Origin: Cafeteria roenbergensis
Lineage: Eukaryota > Sar > Bigyra > Bicosoecida > Cafeteriaceae
Assembly (NCBI GenBank): GCA_008330645.1
Contig: VLTN01000014.1
Coordinates: forward strand, 1 to 64,000
Length of the DNA: 64,000 nucleotides
Direction: 5' to 3'
Position numbers and translations under genes: made by a program. Each line of letters starts with the position of its first letter. The stretch's first letter is position 1. The notes under the pieces were generated by a model. The model saw nothing but the letters and a program-made list of their open reading frames with translations. It ran no database searches and was not told where the DNA came from. Shown here one piece after another: positions 39,698 to 50,202 of this stretch.

Positions 39698-41762
39698 TCA
39701 GTGGCTGGCGCACTGCACGCGCTGGCCGCCGGGGCCGCCCTCGTCGCTGTCGGAGCCCTCGGCCTCGTTGGCGAGGTCCTCGCGGGCCTTGCGCGCCTCC
39801 ATGTCGGCCTCCTGGAGCACCTTGGTCTCAATGAACTCCTCCTCCGCGGCAGCCTCGCCGGAAGTGGCGGCGCTTGCCGCGCCAGCGGCGCCGGGGGGAG
39901 TTGCGCCCAAGAGCATGCCGAGGGCGCGCTTCTGCGCCTCGGTGAACTCGAGCTTGGTGGGCATCTCCACGTCGAACTGCACGAAGAGCACGCCCTTCAT
40001 GTAGCTGCTGTGACCGAAGATGGGCAGGCCCTCGTCAGGCACCTGCTGCACGGTCTCGTCGGAGAGCACCTGGCCGGGCGCAGACTGGATGCGCACCTTG
40101 TGGCCGTCAAGGTGCTCGAGGACGAAGCTCACGCCGGTGAGGGCCTCGAAGAGGGAGATCTTCTTCTTCATGATGAGGTCGCCGCCCTTGCGCTGGAACA
40201 CGGGGTGGTCCTGCTGCTTCAAGACGAAGATGACGTCGCCGGCCTCGTGGCCGGGGAGGACGTCGCCGTCACCGGGGAAGACGATCTTGTGGCCGTTGCG
40301 CATGCCCTTCTCGATGTGCACGGTGAGCACCTTGCGCTCCTGCTTCCGCCTGTAGCGGGTGCCGTCGCGGGTCATGATGTCGCCGGAGCTGTCCTCCTCG
40401 AACAGGTCGCGAGTCACGGCCATGCGCACAGTCTTGCCCTCGTAGATGTGCTCCAGCTTCACGGCGAGCTGGTGGACCGTCGGCTCGCTCTTGGGCGGGC
40501 CGCGGCGGCGGCGCCCGCCGCCAAACATCGCCTCGAACGGGTCCCCGCCGCCGGGGCGGCCACCGGCCTCGACGCCCTCCTCGCCGTGCTCGTCGTACAA
40601 CTTGCGCTTGTCCTCGTCAGACAGGATGGAGTAGGCGTGCTGGATCTCCTTGAACTTCTCGGGGTCGCCTCCGCGGTCGGGGTGCGCCTGCGGCAGCGGC
40701 CGGGACAACCGAGAGCAGGAGGCACAGTGAGTGCGGGTCGCGGGTGGAAGCAGCACGCGCCAACGCGGAAGCCGGCCGGCGCAGCGGGCAGCGCAGGGAC
40801 CCCTTTCTCGCACGGGCGGGAAAAAGGGCGCGATGCCAAAAGGGCGGCGTGGAGCGCGACACCTGCGCCGGCCCGGACACGTGGCCTGTTGCCGGCTCCT
40901 GGATGCCGCGCGTGGGGCACTGCCGGGAGCGGGCGCGACCATCGGAGGACGGGCAGCCCGGCGGCATGGCGGCGCCCGAGAGCAGCGCGATGGGAGGGGG
41001 AGCGTCCTCCGGCAGCGAGCGCGTTGGAATCATTGGCGGCGCAAGCTGCCCGCGCGCCGCGCTCCCCGGCCGGGCTGCCGCGGTGGCCGCCGCGCTCCGT
41101 GCCGCGGCGCTGGGGTTCCACGCGGGGCATGCACAGGCCAGCGACCCCGCCCCGGAGGCGGCGCCCCGGCCGCCCTGGAGGGCAGGCAAGCGCGGCGAAC
41201 GCCGAGCCGCGAATTCCTCGGCCAGCCACTCCCTGGTAGAGGTCGTCATCAGCGGCCCGGCCAGCGCCCCAGCGCCCCCAGGCCCTGCCCCGCCGCGTGC
41301 GCGCAGCTCTCGCTGCCGGCCGCACCGAGGAGGCGGGGGCGGGGACGGACCGGGGCAGGCCGGGCCGGGCCGCGGGCGCGGGCGCGCAGCCAAGTGGCGG
41401 AGGCTGCAAGCGGGGGGGTCTCACTGTCCTCGCCAACTTCATGTACGCGCGCTTGATGTCGCGGCCGCTGGCGCTCTTCTCGATGCCGAGCGCCTCGTAG
41501 AGCTTGGTGGTGTCAACCTGCGGCAGGCGGCCCGGGGAGGGGGCGGGAGGGCGGGGGGCAGGAGGTCGGGCGGCGGGGAGGAAAACAGGGCGCAAGAAGC
41601 GAGGTCGGCGTCCACGCGTCCTCCGCAGCGCGAAAGACGCACCTCCTTGTCGTTGGGCATGCCGCCGGGCATGCCGCCGGGCATGCCGCCGGGCATGCCG
41701 CCCATGTTGACGAAGCGGGCGCCACCGCCGCCAAAGGCAAAGGGAATGCCGCCAGCGAACAT
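39698..41762 (-). CDS. DNAJA-type (type I-like) Hsp40 co-chaperone lacking the zinc finger
   Basis: Exons 41762-41643, 41517-41425 and 40687-39698, all phase 0, give 400 residues. Exon 1 is a Gly/Met leader with four GGMP units. The J domain is split by introns ([18 protein letters not shown]..., then [15 protein letters not shown]) and has HPD intact. A short G/F stretch ([17 protein letters not shown]) precedes the substrate-binding part, which aligns with DNAJA1/Ydj1: [55 protein letters not shown] and [10 protein letters not shown]. The four CXXCXGXG zinc-finger repeats between these blocks are absent and replaced by about 20 residues ([16 protein letters not shown]). The protein ends RVQCASH, in the position of the farnesylated VQCxxx end of DNAJA proteins. 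It should stimulate Hsp70 ATPase and deliver clients. The GTGCGT donor of intron 1 is one of few non-GTGAG donors. Confidence 0.88.
41657..41703. repeat. 12-bp coding repeat (GGMP units)
   Basis: Four copies of GGCATGCCGCCG in exon 1 of the DNAJA-like gene encode GGMP repeats. Identical units suggest recent slippage. Confidence 0.9.
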
Positions 41763-41973
41763 GGTTGCGATTCGTGAGTGCTGGCGGCGGCGACAATTCC
41801 GCGTGGCGAGGCCTCGCTCAACTATGGCTCTGCCGGCCGACTGGGCGGTCAGTTGGAGGCGGTTGGCTCGCAGAGTTCGAAATCGGGTGCCACCGTTGGA
41901 GCGCAGCCTGCGGCCCTGCCGGCGCCGCGTGCCTCCGAGCTGCTCGCCGCACAGCCCCCCAGGCCCGGACCCG

Positions 41974-44900
41974 ATGTTCGGCGCATCGCACACATACGGC
42001 GCGCGGCCGTGGCGCGCCGGGGCAGGCGCAGCCTACGGCGCGACCGGACCTCGGCGCTCGCCGCGCCGGCAGTCGCCGTTGCCCGGGGCGAGGGCCAGCC
42101 CACGAGCGGGCCCGCGCAGGAGCCGCTCCGCAGGGGGAGGTGCCATCCACCACACCCCCGGGGGCGCGGCAGCTGGCGCGAGGGGGGCCTCCAGCAGGCG
42201 GCGTCCACGTCCCAGTTGGAACGACGACAAAACAGACCTGAGCAAGTACAGGGCCACTCCTGACGAAATGGTGCGCCGAACGACAGGACCGACATGCACA
42301 GGCTGTGTCTGGCTGCCAGCAGCGGTGGGGCCTCGGTCGCAGTGCCGCCGCTGAAGGTGCCTGCTTGCAGGCGCTTGCTCATTGCCCGCCGTTGCCGCCA
42401 GCCCATTGCCCGCCCGACTCCCCGCCCCCCCCCCCCCTCCTTCCACGGTGCCGCGCAGCTGCTCCGGAAGCTTTCGGCGGTGTCGCCGCACAACCCCCTG
42501 GCCCGCATCGAGGTGGCGCGGCGCATCGCGCAGGTGAAGGCGCTGTCGGGCCGCCAAGCCGGCGCGACCGCCGCTGCGCAGCCTCACCTCAGCGCTCTGG
42601 AGGCGTGGCAGGCAGCGGGCGGCGCCCCGACCGTCGAGCGCGGCATGCACCTCGTGTCCAGCCGCGGCTCCCCCTCCAAGCGCGCGGTGCACGCCCTCTC
42701 AGCGGCAACAGCCCGCCCCCGCCCCCGCCGCCGCAGCGGCGCAGCGGCCCCGAGCTCTGCCCCCGGTCCGCCCAGCACCGCCACCGTCAGGGCAGCGGCG
42801 AGGCCCAGCGCTTCCCGCCGCCGCAGCGCCGCCTCCGCCCCCCGCACGCGTCGCTCGGCCCGCCCGGCACCCGCTGCCGCGCGCAGCGCCGCCTCCGCCA
42901 CGGCCGCTGCGGCGGCGGCAGAGGGCTCCGTCAGGCCGCCTCGCCACTCCCGCCCGCTGTCCGTCGGCGCCACTGCTCTTCCCGGCAGGAGGGATCGCCA
43001 CCGTCGCGTCTCAGCTCTGCCGCGTCGCCACCTCGACTTCGATGACGTGTCACTCGGCTCCCCGCCACGGACCGGCGGCTCTGCCGAAGAGGGGAGCCCC
43101 CCCAGCCCCCCGCAAAGGAGCCCTGCCAAGCGCGTGGCGCAGCCCGTGGCTGCCGCCAGCGGCGCCTCCGAGGCGTGGCCCCTGCCATCGGACCCCAGCC
43201 GGCTGCTGCGGGCGGTCGGCGGCGCAGTCCGCAGGACTCGTCTGCGCCGGCAGGGCCGCTGGGACGCGGCCGAGGCCGATCTGCACGCCTGCCGAGGACG
43301 CACCCCGGGGGCCGCCGGCGAGGCAGCCAGCGCCGGCGCCGGCGGCGACGGCGACGGCGACAGCGACAGCGGGCTTGCTGGACAAAGGGCAGAGCCAGAG
43401 TCCTTCCAGCACCACTCGTCCCGTGCAGACCCCGCCAGTGGAAACGACGCCGGAAGCAGCGCCCCTCGCCGCCTCGCCCCAGCAGTCACGAGGGCGGCGC
43501 CACCCAGCCTGCCGGCGCCAGCCTCCCTGGCGCCACCGTCGTCGTCGTCGCCTTCACCAGCAGCACCACCGGCGCAAGCTGCATCAGCAGCGCCAACGGC
43601 AGAGGCCTCGTCCGTTCCGAGCGCGGTCCGCGGGCCGGCAGCCGGGGCCTGCTCTGCCGCTCTGGCTCGCGGCGCTGCGCCGACACCGGCAGCGGCGTCC
43701 GCCGTGCCAGTCACTCGTGCTTCCCAGGCAACGCCGGCAGAGCCACCGCTTGATGCTGCGTGGGACGACGCGAGCGTGTACGCGCCGTGGTCCGAGGCAC
43801 CCGCGGCCGCCCGGGACGCTTCTCCTTCCTCCTCCTCCTCCGCGTTCGGCGCTGCCACTGCTGCTGCTTTTGCTGCTGCTCCGACCACCCCCGGCTGGAC
43901 GGGCGAGCACAAGCTGCGCGCAGCGGAGGCGCGCCTCGAGGGGATGCTGCGCCGCAGCTCGGGCGCCTCAGGCCGCCGCCCTCTGGCCAGCCCTCGGTCC
44001 GATGTGCAGCCGACGGCGGCGCAGGAGCCGGGCGGAGAGGCGCTCGCCCAGGCGCAGGACCGCCACTGGGCAGAGCCCGAGCGCGCCCGCACGCCAGCCA
44101 GGTTGGGATCCAGCGCTGGCACCAGCACCAGCCGCCAGGACCTGACAGAAGGCGCTTCACAGGCGGCGGACAGGGCAGAGCCAGAGCTGGAGCCAAAGGC
44201 GAAGGCGAAGCATGAGGAGGAGGAGGAGGCGGAGGCGGAGGAGCACGACGACGAGGCGCAGGGCGGGGCGGCGACGCCCACCCGCCCACAGTCGCTCTCC
44301 GTGGCAGAGCCGCCCTTCGGCGCGGCGGCAGAGCCGGATGCTGCGCCTTCCACCCGAGAGGCAGCAACGCAGATCCGACCCACTGCAGACGCCGCCACGC
44401 AAGCAGACGAGTCTGCCGATCCAGCGGCTGACGACGCCGATGCCGTTCCAGTGTCCGTAGCTGAGGGCTCCGTCGCCCCATCGCAGGGTGCCACGTCGAA
44501 GGGCGCGCGCACTGACCGGGCGGCCGCGGCCGCGGCCACCGCCACGGCGCCCCCTTCCCCTGCCGCGCTGGCCGAAGGGCGCTCGCAGGCGGTGCCAGCT
44601 CCTGCTCTGGCGACGCCCCTCGCCCCGCGCCCGGCTGTCTCGGATGCGGCCACGCGTTCCGCCGCCTCCGTCCGGTACGCAACTCGGTCCGGACGCCACA
44701 GTGAAGGCCTCTCCGGCTCCGGCCAGCGCGGCGCCACCCCTCCCAGCGCCGCCCCGTCGGTCGCCTGGGCGCGCACTTCAGGCCTCTCCCCGCTTCCCTC
44801 CATCGCGCTGTTCGACTCCGCGCCGCGGAGGCCTCGAAGCCCCTCCAGCAACGCGTCAGCCGGCGGGAGCAACGCGGCCGGTGCCCATCCCCTGGCGGCC

Positions 44901-45356
44901 CCGCGCTGGACCCGCGATGCCGTTGCCGACGCTGCCGACGCTGCCGACGCCGTCGACGCCGTCGACGCTGGCGCTGCCCACCCCGACTGGGCGAGCGACG
45001 CCGAGTCGCTCACCGACGCCCCCATCCACACCGGCTGGGCGCGCGCCAGCTACGACTCCTCCTCGGCCCACGTCCCGCAGCCGCGGTCATTCCTACCCGC
45101 CCCGTCCCCGGCTCTGCCGAAGAGTGCGGCGACGCGTTGGGACGCAGCGCCCACGCCCGAGTCCGGCTGGGCCGGCGGCGCGGCCTCCGTGCCCGTCCCG
45201 CTCTCGCCCGCTCTCGAGCGGCTTCGGGACATCGGCAGAGCTGCCCCTGCTCGCATGCCCTACTCCTCGCTGGCGGACACGGGGCCGGGGGCCTCTCGGG
45301 AGGAGCGGTTTCAGGCGCTGCGCGCCCGCATCAGCGGCGTCCTCTCCAGGGCGTGA
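41974..45356 (+). CDS. Orphan low-complexity protein, 1,064 aa
   Basis: Exon 1 (41974-42270) begins MFGASHTYGARPWRAG and ends in a conserved-looking block WNDDKTDLSKYRATPDEM. A phase-0 intron with GTGCGC donor and a strong C-rich tract before GCGCAG joins it to exon 2 (42459-45356), which opens with a helical segment LLRKLSAVSPHNPLARIE. The rest is Ala/Ser/Pro/Arg-rich and probably disordered, with an acidic coiled stretch (KAKAKHEEEEEAEAEE) and a C-terminal repeated motif containing Thr/Ser-GWAR and ending FQALRARISGVLSRA, a likely helix. No catalytic domain, signal or membrane segment. Possibly a cytoskeletal or centrosomal scaffold, but that is a guess from composition. The start lies 211 bp from the divergent DNAJA-like gene. 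Confidence 0.55.
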
Positions 45357-45592
45357 CTGTTCGGCAGCAAGGCCCCACACCTGGCCAGCGTGTGGGGCGC
45401 GGCGGGGCTGTGCGCAGCGTGCCGCTTCCGTATCATTGGACCGCGTGACTGGGTGTTGATTCAGCATTGCTTGCACTCCGATCGAGGCTGTTGTTGGGTG
45501 ACGAGCGTGATCCCCCACGGCAAGGCTGCGCTCGACACGCAAGCAGCGCCTGCGCGCCCCCGGCTGGGCCGGAACCGCGCCGGAGCCTTCGC

Positions 45593-47421
45593 TCAAACCA
45601 TGCCCCGGGGCGCGAACCGCGAGCTCATCACCTTGTGCGTGCGGCGTCTCGGGTCCTCGAAGGAGGCCAGCGATGTGCGCGCCACGCTGGTGATGAACCA
45701 GACCTGCAGGATGGCGAGCGCGAGCACGGCCACAGCCTCCGTGCCCTTCCACACGTTGATGCGCCAGGCCGTTGACTCGGCGGCTGCGGGGCGGAGGGCG
45801 GCAACAAGGACGCGAGTTTAGGGCGGAAGCGGTGGCGGTGGCGGTGGCGGTGGCGGTGGCGGTGGCGGTGGCGGTGGCGGCGGTGGTGGTGGTGGTGGTG
45901 GGGGGGGGGGGTGTCGGGGTGAGCGCGGGGGGGGAGCAGGGGCTATTGGGCGGCAAGCGCCCCCGCCCCCCCCAAAGCAAAAGCACCGCGCATGCGAGCG
46001 CTGCCAACAGGCGCTGGGCGCGCGGCGCCGTGCGCCTGGCAGTCGCGGATCCACTCACTCTGGTGGTTGTGCCGCATCCACACGGCGTTGGTCTGCATGC
46101 GCGCCTGCGCGGCGTCCATCGAGGCGTGCACTGCCGCCGTCGCCCGCGTCATCGAATCCATCAGAGCGGATATGCGGGGGCCGCTCTCCAAGTCGACAGT
46201 CGCGCCGCCGCCAGAGGCGCTCTCGCCTCTGTCGCTCTGCTGGGCGAAGGCGTTGTCCTTGTCGCCGCCCACTACCCAGCCAAGCGTCATCACGGCCAGT
46301 CCCGGGTTGCTGTTCGTGATCTGCACCTCCAATGTGCCGCGCTGCGCCTTGAATGCCCAGGTGCCGCTTTGCCGACCGCGCCCCTCCCAGACGGTCTGTC
46401 CCCACGAGCCCGTCACCCGCACCGTCGCGGTGGCGTCCCCAGTGGTCGCCACCGCGAACCCGCCGCGCACAACCCAGCCTTCCCGGTCAGGCCCGATGTC
46501 CTCGAACAAGGACACAGTCTCGCCCGCGGCCAGCGGCAGCGTCAGCAGGTTGGACGGCTGGAACACGGCGTCTGCCCCGCCGGCGCGCTCCACGTCGTGC
46601 TGGGGGGCAGTCTTGTCGCTGGACTGGCGGTTGCTCTGCCCACCTTCGGGGTTGACGTCGGCTGCTGGGGGGTCCGCCTCCTCGCGCACCTCCCCGGGGC
46701 CGCGGCCTCCACCCTGCGCCTCGCTGGCGCGTGAAGCGATCGGCACCTCCTGGGGACTGGGGGCGGCCGGGGCCTCCTCCTCCTCCGCAACGGGGGCGGC
46801 CGGGACGCTGGCAGCATCAGGCGGGGACTGCTCGCTGGGTGCGGCCGCCGCGAGGGAGCGACGCGGTGGCGCAGCGGCCGCTGGAGCCTCCTGCGTGGGT
46901 GGCTCGTCACGGGGAAGTGGCTGGCCGTCGGAGGCGCCGCTGGCGGCGGGGTTTGGCTGACTGTCAGCCGGCGCTGCTTCCGGCTGGCCGTCGGAGGCGC
47001 CGCTGGCGGCGGGGTTTGGCTGACTGTCGGCCGGCTCTGCTTCTGGCTGGCCGTCCGCAGCGGTTTGCGCCGGCGCGATCGCCTCTGCTGGCGAGGCAGG
47101 GGCTTCCTCCGCCGCAGAGCCCGTCGAATCAGGAGCAAGGTCGCTTGGCGCGCGCCCCGAGTCCGCCTGGCTTCCTGTGGGCACTTGTGCAGCGTCGGGT
47201 GCGTCGGGGTGGATCACGGGAGCATGTCCACCGTGGACTGCTCCCAGCACGGGGCCCGTCCCCCCAGGCTCGCCGTCAGCTGTGCCACCTGGGGAGCTCG
47301 CTTCGCGGATGGCCTCTTGGGCGCCGGAGCCGAGCTCGGCCGGGTCTGCGCCGGTTCCAAGTGCGGGAAACAGCACCACGAGAGCTGCGGCCGCCGTGCA
47401 CGCCAGGGAGATGCGAACCAT
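45593..47421 (-). CDS. p24/TMED-like cargo receptor with long luminal extension
   Basis: Exons 47421-46059 and 45783-45593 give 517 residues. The start MVRISLACTAAAALVVLFPA is a signal peptide. Residues ~25-280 are a Pro/Ala/Glu-rich extension containing two and a half copies of a 21-residue repeat. From ~285 to ~400 is a beta-rich GOLD-like domain (ETVSLFEDIGPDREGWVV, TVRVTGSWGQTVWEGRG, LEVQITNSNPGLA). A coiled coil (MDSMTRATAAVHASMDAA) follows, then HNHQTAESTAWRINVWKG, matching the p24 juxtamembrane pattern. Next come a single membrane helix (AVAVLALAILQVWFITSV) and a cytoplasmic tail ending RFAPRGMV. p24 proteins cycle between ER and Golgi in COPI/COPII vesicles and sort GPI-anchored cargo. 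The splice join (GTGAGT donor, phase 1) recreates this motif. The tail lacks a clear KKXX signal. Confidence 0.75.
45836..45912. repeat. (GGTGGC)n / (GGTGGT)n microsatellite in intron
   Basis: About eight GGTGGC hexamers, GGTGGT units and then a run of about 11 G lie in the single intron of the p24-like gene. On the coding (minus) strand this is a very long C/A tract upstream of the acceptor. Confidence 0.9.
46921..47060. repeat. 63-bp tandem coding repeat
   Basis: Two complete copies (46921-46983 and 46984-47046) and part of a third, differing at a few bases. They encode a 21-residue DGQPEAAPADSQPNPAASG-type unit in the luminal extension of the p24-like protein. Confidence 0.9.
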
Positions 47422-47663
47422 GCGGCCCAACTCGACCCGCAGCCACTGCAGTGCGCGAAAGCAAGCGCGAGAGGGTCCTCCAGAGCAGCGCGTGCACCCG
47501 AGGCGGTTCGCTCCGCTTGCTCGTGCACGCGGCAGCCGCGTGATGCTTGCAGGAGGAAAGATGCAGTCGCTGGCAGAGCCTCGCGCCTCGCTTGCCCGCC
47601 GCCGCCGCCCCTCGCTGCAGGCGGCACCGCTAGCCGCCGCAAGTTGCGCGGAAGAATCAGGGC

Positions 47664-48333
47664 ATGGCCGACGCAGCGTCTGGAGCCGGCGACAGCGTCG
47701 ACAAGCGCAAGGAGGATGCGGGCGCGGAGGAGCAGGAGGAGGAGGAGCCCCGCAAGCCCACCGGCGAGCAGGGCAAGGAGGCGGCAGCCATGGCAGCCAT
47801 GGCAGGGGACGACAGTGCTGATGGAGTCGAAGTGGACAAGGCAAAGATTGACGAGGTCATGCAGTCGCTCAACACCAAGCTTGCCGACAAGGCCAAGTCC
47901 GAGTCGCTTCGGTGAGCTGCCGCAGCGGTTCGCGCCATAGTCCCGAGTACGTGCCCGGTGTGGCAGATTGGTTTTGCCCTTTGGCCATACCCCGTCCCGT
48001 AGTTTCCATGCGGCCCCCTCACGGGGGGCAGGGCGGGAGGCTTCCGCCTGAGACGGGTGGTCGCGCACCGCTGCCGCCGGGAGCAACTCACGCCCGCGTG
48101 CCCGCCCGCTTGACACGCAACCCCTCCCGCCCGGTCCTTCCACCGCACGCGCTCGCAGCGCCAAGGTTCTGTCGGCGGTGACGGTTTCGGCGGAGGACAT
48201 TGCGCTGGTGGCGGACGCCACCGAGCTCGACGCCAAGCAGGCCGAGGCAGCCCTGCGCGAGGCGGCCGGCTCTGCCGAGGTGGCACTGGCGCGGCTCGCC
48301 GGGGTGGCGGTGGATGGCTCCCACACTGGCTGA
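47664..48333 (+). CDS. HYPK: HYPK-like protein (NatA-associated, UBA domain)
   Basis: Exons 47664-47911 and 48159-48333, joined in phase 2 (GTGAGC donor, CTCGCAG acceptor), give 140 residues. The N-terminal half is acidic and disordered (MADAASGAGDSVDKRKED). A helix DEVMQSLNTKLADKAKSE leads into a C-terminal UBA domain: VSAEDIALVADATELD, then KQAEAALREAAGSAEVALARL. This arrangement is that of huntingtin-interacting protein K, which binds the NAA10/NAA15 N-terminal acetyltransferase complex on ribosomes and dampens its activity. Human HYPK is 129 residues, so length fits. It is transcribed divergently from the p24-like gene, 242 bp apart. Confidence 0.88.
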
Positions 48334-48690
48334 GCCTGCCTCCTGCCGGCTACGTCTGAGGCGCGCAGTGCGGCGGCAAGCGGCATGGGGCCTTTGGAGG
48401 CGAGGGGCGGCTGGCTCGGTGATGTGCGCACCAGTGCGTGGCACCGTCGCCGCCGCAGCGCCCAACCCAGTCGCTTCTGCACGGGCCAAATGTCGGAGCG
48501 CGCTGCCGCCAGTTTGTTGCCGGCTGCCGGGCCACCCAGGCGGCGCGGTCTCTCGCGTTCTGACACACGCACTCACACACTCACACGCATTCGGTCGGTC
48601 TCACGCACGAGGAGGGGCAGGGGGCAGGAGGGCACAGCCAACGCATGAGCCGCAGGTCACGGGACACGCCGTGTACCAATCGCCCGCGCA
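48334..48690. other. Convergent intergenic region
   Basis: 357 bp between the HYPK and AK6 stop codons. It holds an imperfect ACACAC/CTCACA stretch near 48560-48590. No gene seen. Confidence 0.4.
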
Positions 48691-49586
48691 TCAGTGGCCG
48701 GGGGAGCCGGTGAGCGACGCAGCGGCCATCGCAAAGGCAGATCCGGAGGAGGCGGCGGGAGCCGCCTCAGGCGCGGCTGCGGACGCGGAGGAGCTGCTCT
48801 CCGCCGGCTCCGCCCCGCCGACGGGCACGCCGTGCGGGTGCTCCGCGCGCCAGTGCGCCACCCATGCAACGGCCCGACCGACGTTGGACTCGAGGTCCGC
48901 TGCGGTGACGGACGGGAGCTCCACCACGGCGGCCGCCTCGTAGGACGCCTTGGCCTCGTCGGCGCACACGCCCATGATCTCCGCGCTGGCGTTCTCCTGA
49001 AGCTTCAGCTCCGAGTAGCCCCGGCGCACGAGCCGGTCGTAGAGTACGCTCGTCTCGGCGCAGCGCAGGACCAGAACCAGGTCGAACCACCGCTCGGGGA
49101 AGAGCTCCGTTGCGTGGAACTCCACCACGCGCGCTCCGGGGGCGAGCTGCTCCTCCAAGTCATCGAGCAGCCTGTCCTCGCCGTCGTCGTCCAGCACCAG
49201 CGTGTCAAACGCCTCGTCACGGCCCCCGTGGTAGCCCTTCTCGCGAACAAGGTCTGACACGGGAATGTGCGTCCACGCCGATCCCGAGGCCTTGTTGAGG
49301 CGGCTCTGTGGGCACACAGGCGACGGAAGGGCAGGCAAGCAAGGTGCGCACAGGGCGCGCGGTCGCGCTTTCGCAGGCTGTCCAGCCCCCAGGGCCGCAG
49401 CTGAGCCACGCACGACGGGGCGCGCCGCCACCAGCCAGAGAGGTACTGCGCGGTTCGGGGTGCCGTGCTGCTCACCACCAGCTCGGCAGCGAGCGTGCTC
49501 TTGCCAGTGCCCGGCGTGCCAGTGACCAGAATGTTCGGCATCAGCCGCATCTTGTCGCCCCCGGTGGCGCCAGCTGCCGCAGCCAT
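48691..49586 (-). CDS. AK6: Adenylate kinase 6 / Fap7-type nuclear ATPase
   Basis: Exons 49586-49476 and 49305-48691 (phase 0; donor GTGAGC, acceptor CCACAG) give 241 residues. The P-loop GTPGTGKST is near residues 23-31. An NMP-binding part with HIPVSDLVREKGYHGG and DTLVLDDDGEDRLLDDL follows. The typical VVEFHATELFPERWFDLVLVLR block, the short LID RLVRRGYSELKLQENA and the helix EIMGVCADEAKASYE complete the fold. AK6/hCINAP/Fap7 is a nuclear ATPase and adenylate kinase needed for final maturation of 18S rRNA with Rps14. Animal and yeast proteins are about 170-200 residues; here a Ser/Ala-rich C-terminal tail of ~50 residues is added. Confidence 0.92.
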
Positions 49587-50202
49587 GTCGCCTTGGGACG
49601 CTGCTCGCGGCGAGTGCGGCCGTGGGGGGCCGTTGCGGGCGCGTTTTGGCCTGGGCGCGCAAGCAACCTCGTGCTTCGTGGCGGCTCTGCACGCGACCGC
49701 TGCCAACCAAAGGCTCCATCAGCAACCGCCGGGCTTTGAGCGGCCGGAGCAGCGGCCGCCGAGGCCTGGCCCACCGCACTTGGCCGAATCCCCGCAGAGC
49801 AGCGCGGCCCTCGCAGCCCGGGGGGGGGGGTGAGGCCAGCAGCCGGGGCAATCTGCCAGGGGCACATTGTTTTCGTCCCAGTACGCGTGTGCAATCGCAT
49901 TGACGAGAGCTCGGCTGCAGCGAGCAGGTCTGCAACGCCATGTATGCGCCAGCGTGCGTGCGCGCGCGCGTGTGTGTGTGTCCACACACGCGCGCGCGCG
50001 GTCGTGTGGCCGCCTTGCCCCTGCCTCTCCAGGACCGGGCGAGGAAGGCAGAGCACCGTCGCGGCAAGTGCCTCATCGCTGAGGCGCAAGTGTCGAAAAC
50101 GGCACTCGCGGGCACCAGGTTCGGTTCCGCGGCTGCGTGCTCTCCCGCCCGCACTCGCAGCACCGCGCGGCGTCCTCGTTCTTTCGCTGCAAGTTAAAGC
50201 CG
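49587..50202. other. Divergent intergenic region with alternating purine-pyrimidine hairpin
   Basis: 616 bp between AK6 and GCLC. At 49960-50000 lies (GC)5(TG)n followed by (CA)n(CG)n, a perfect inverted repeat with arms of about 17 bp made only of alternating purine-pyrimidine bases. A run of about 10 G lies near 49820. No gene or TATA box seen. Confidence 0.6.

Noticed and set aside
42584-45031. 815-codon minus-strand frame opposite the low-complexity orphan
   Set aside because: Mirror of a low-complexity Ala/Ser/Pro gene. The + strand frame has a plausible spliced first exon and polypyrimidine tract, the minus frame has neither.
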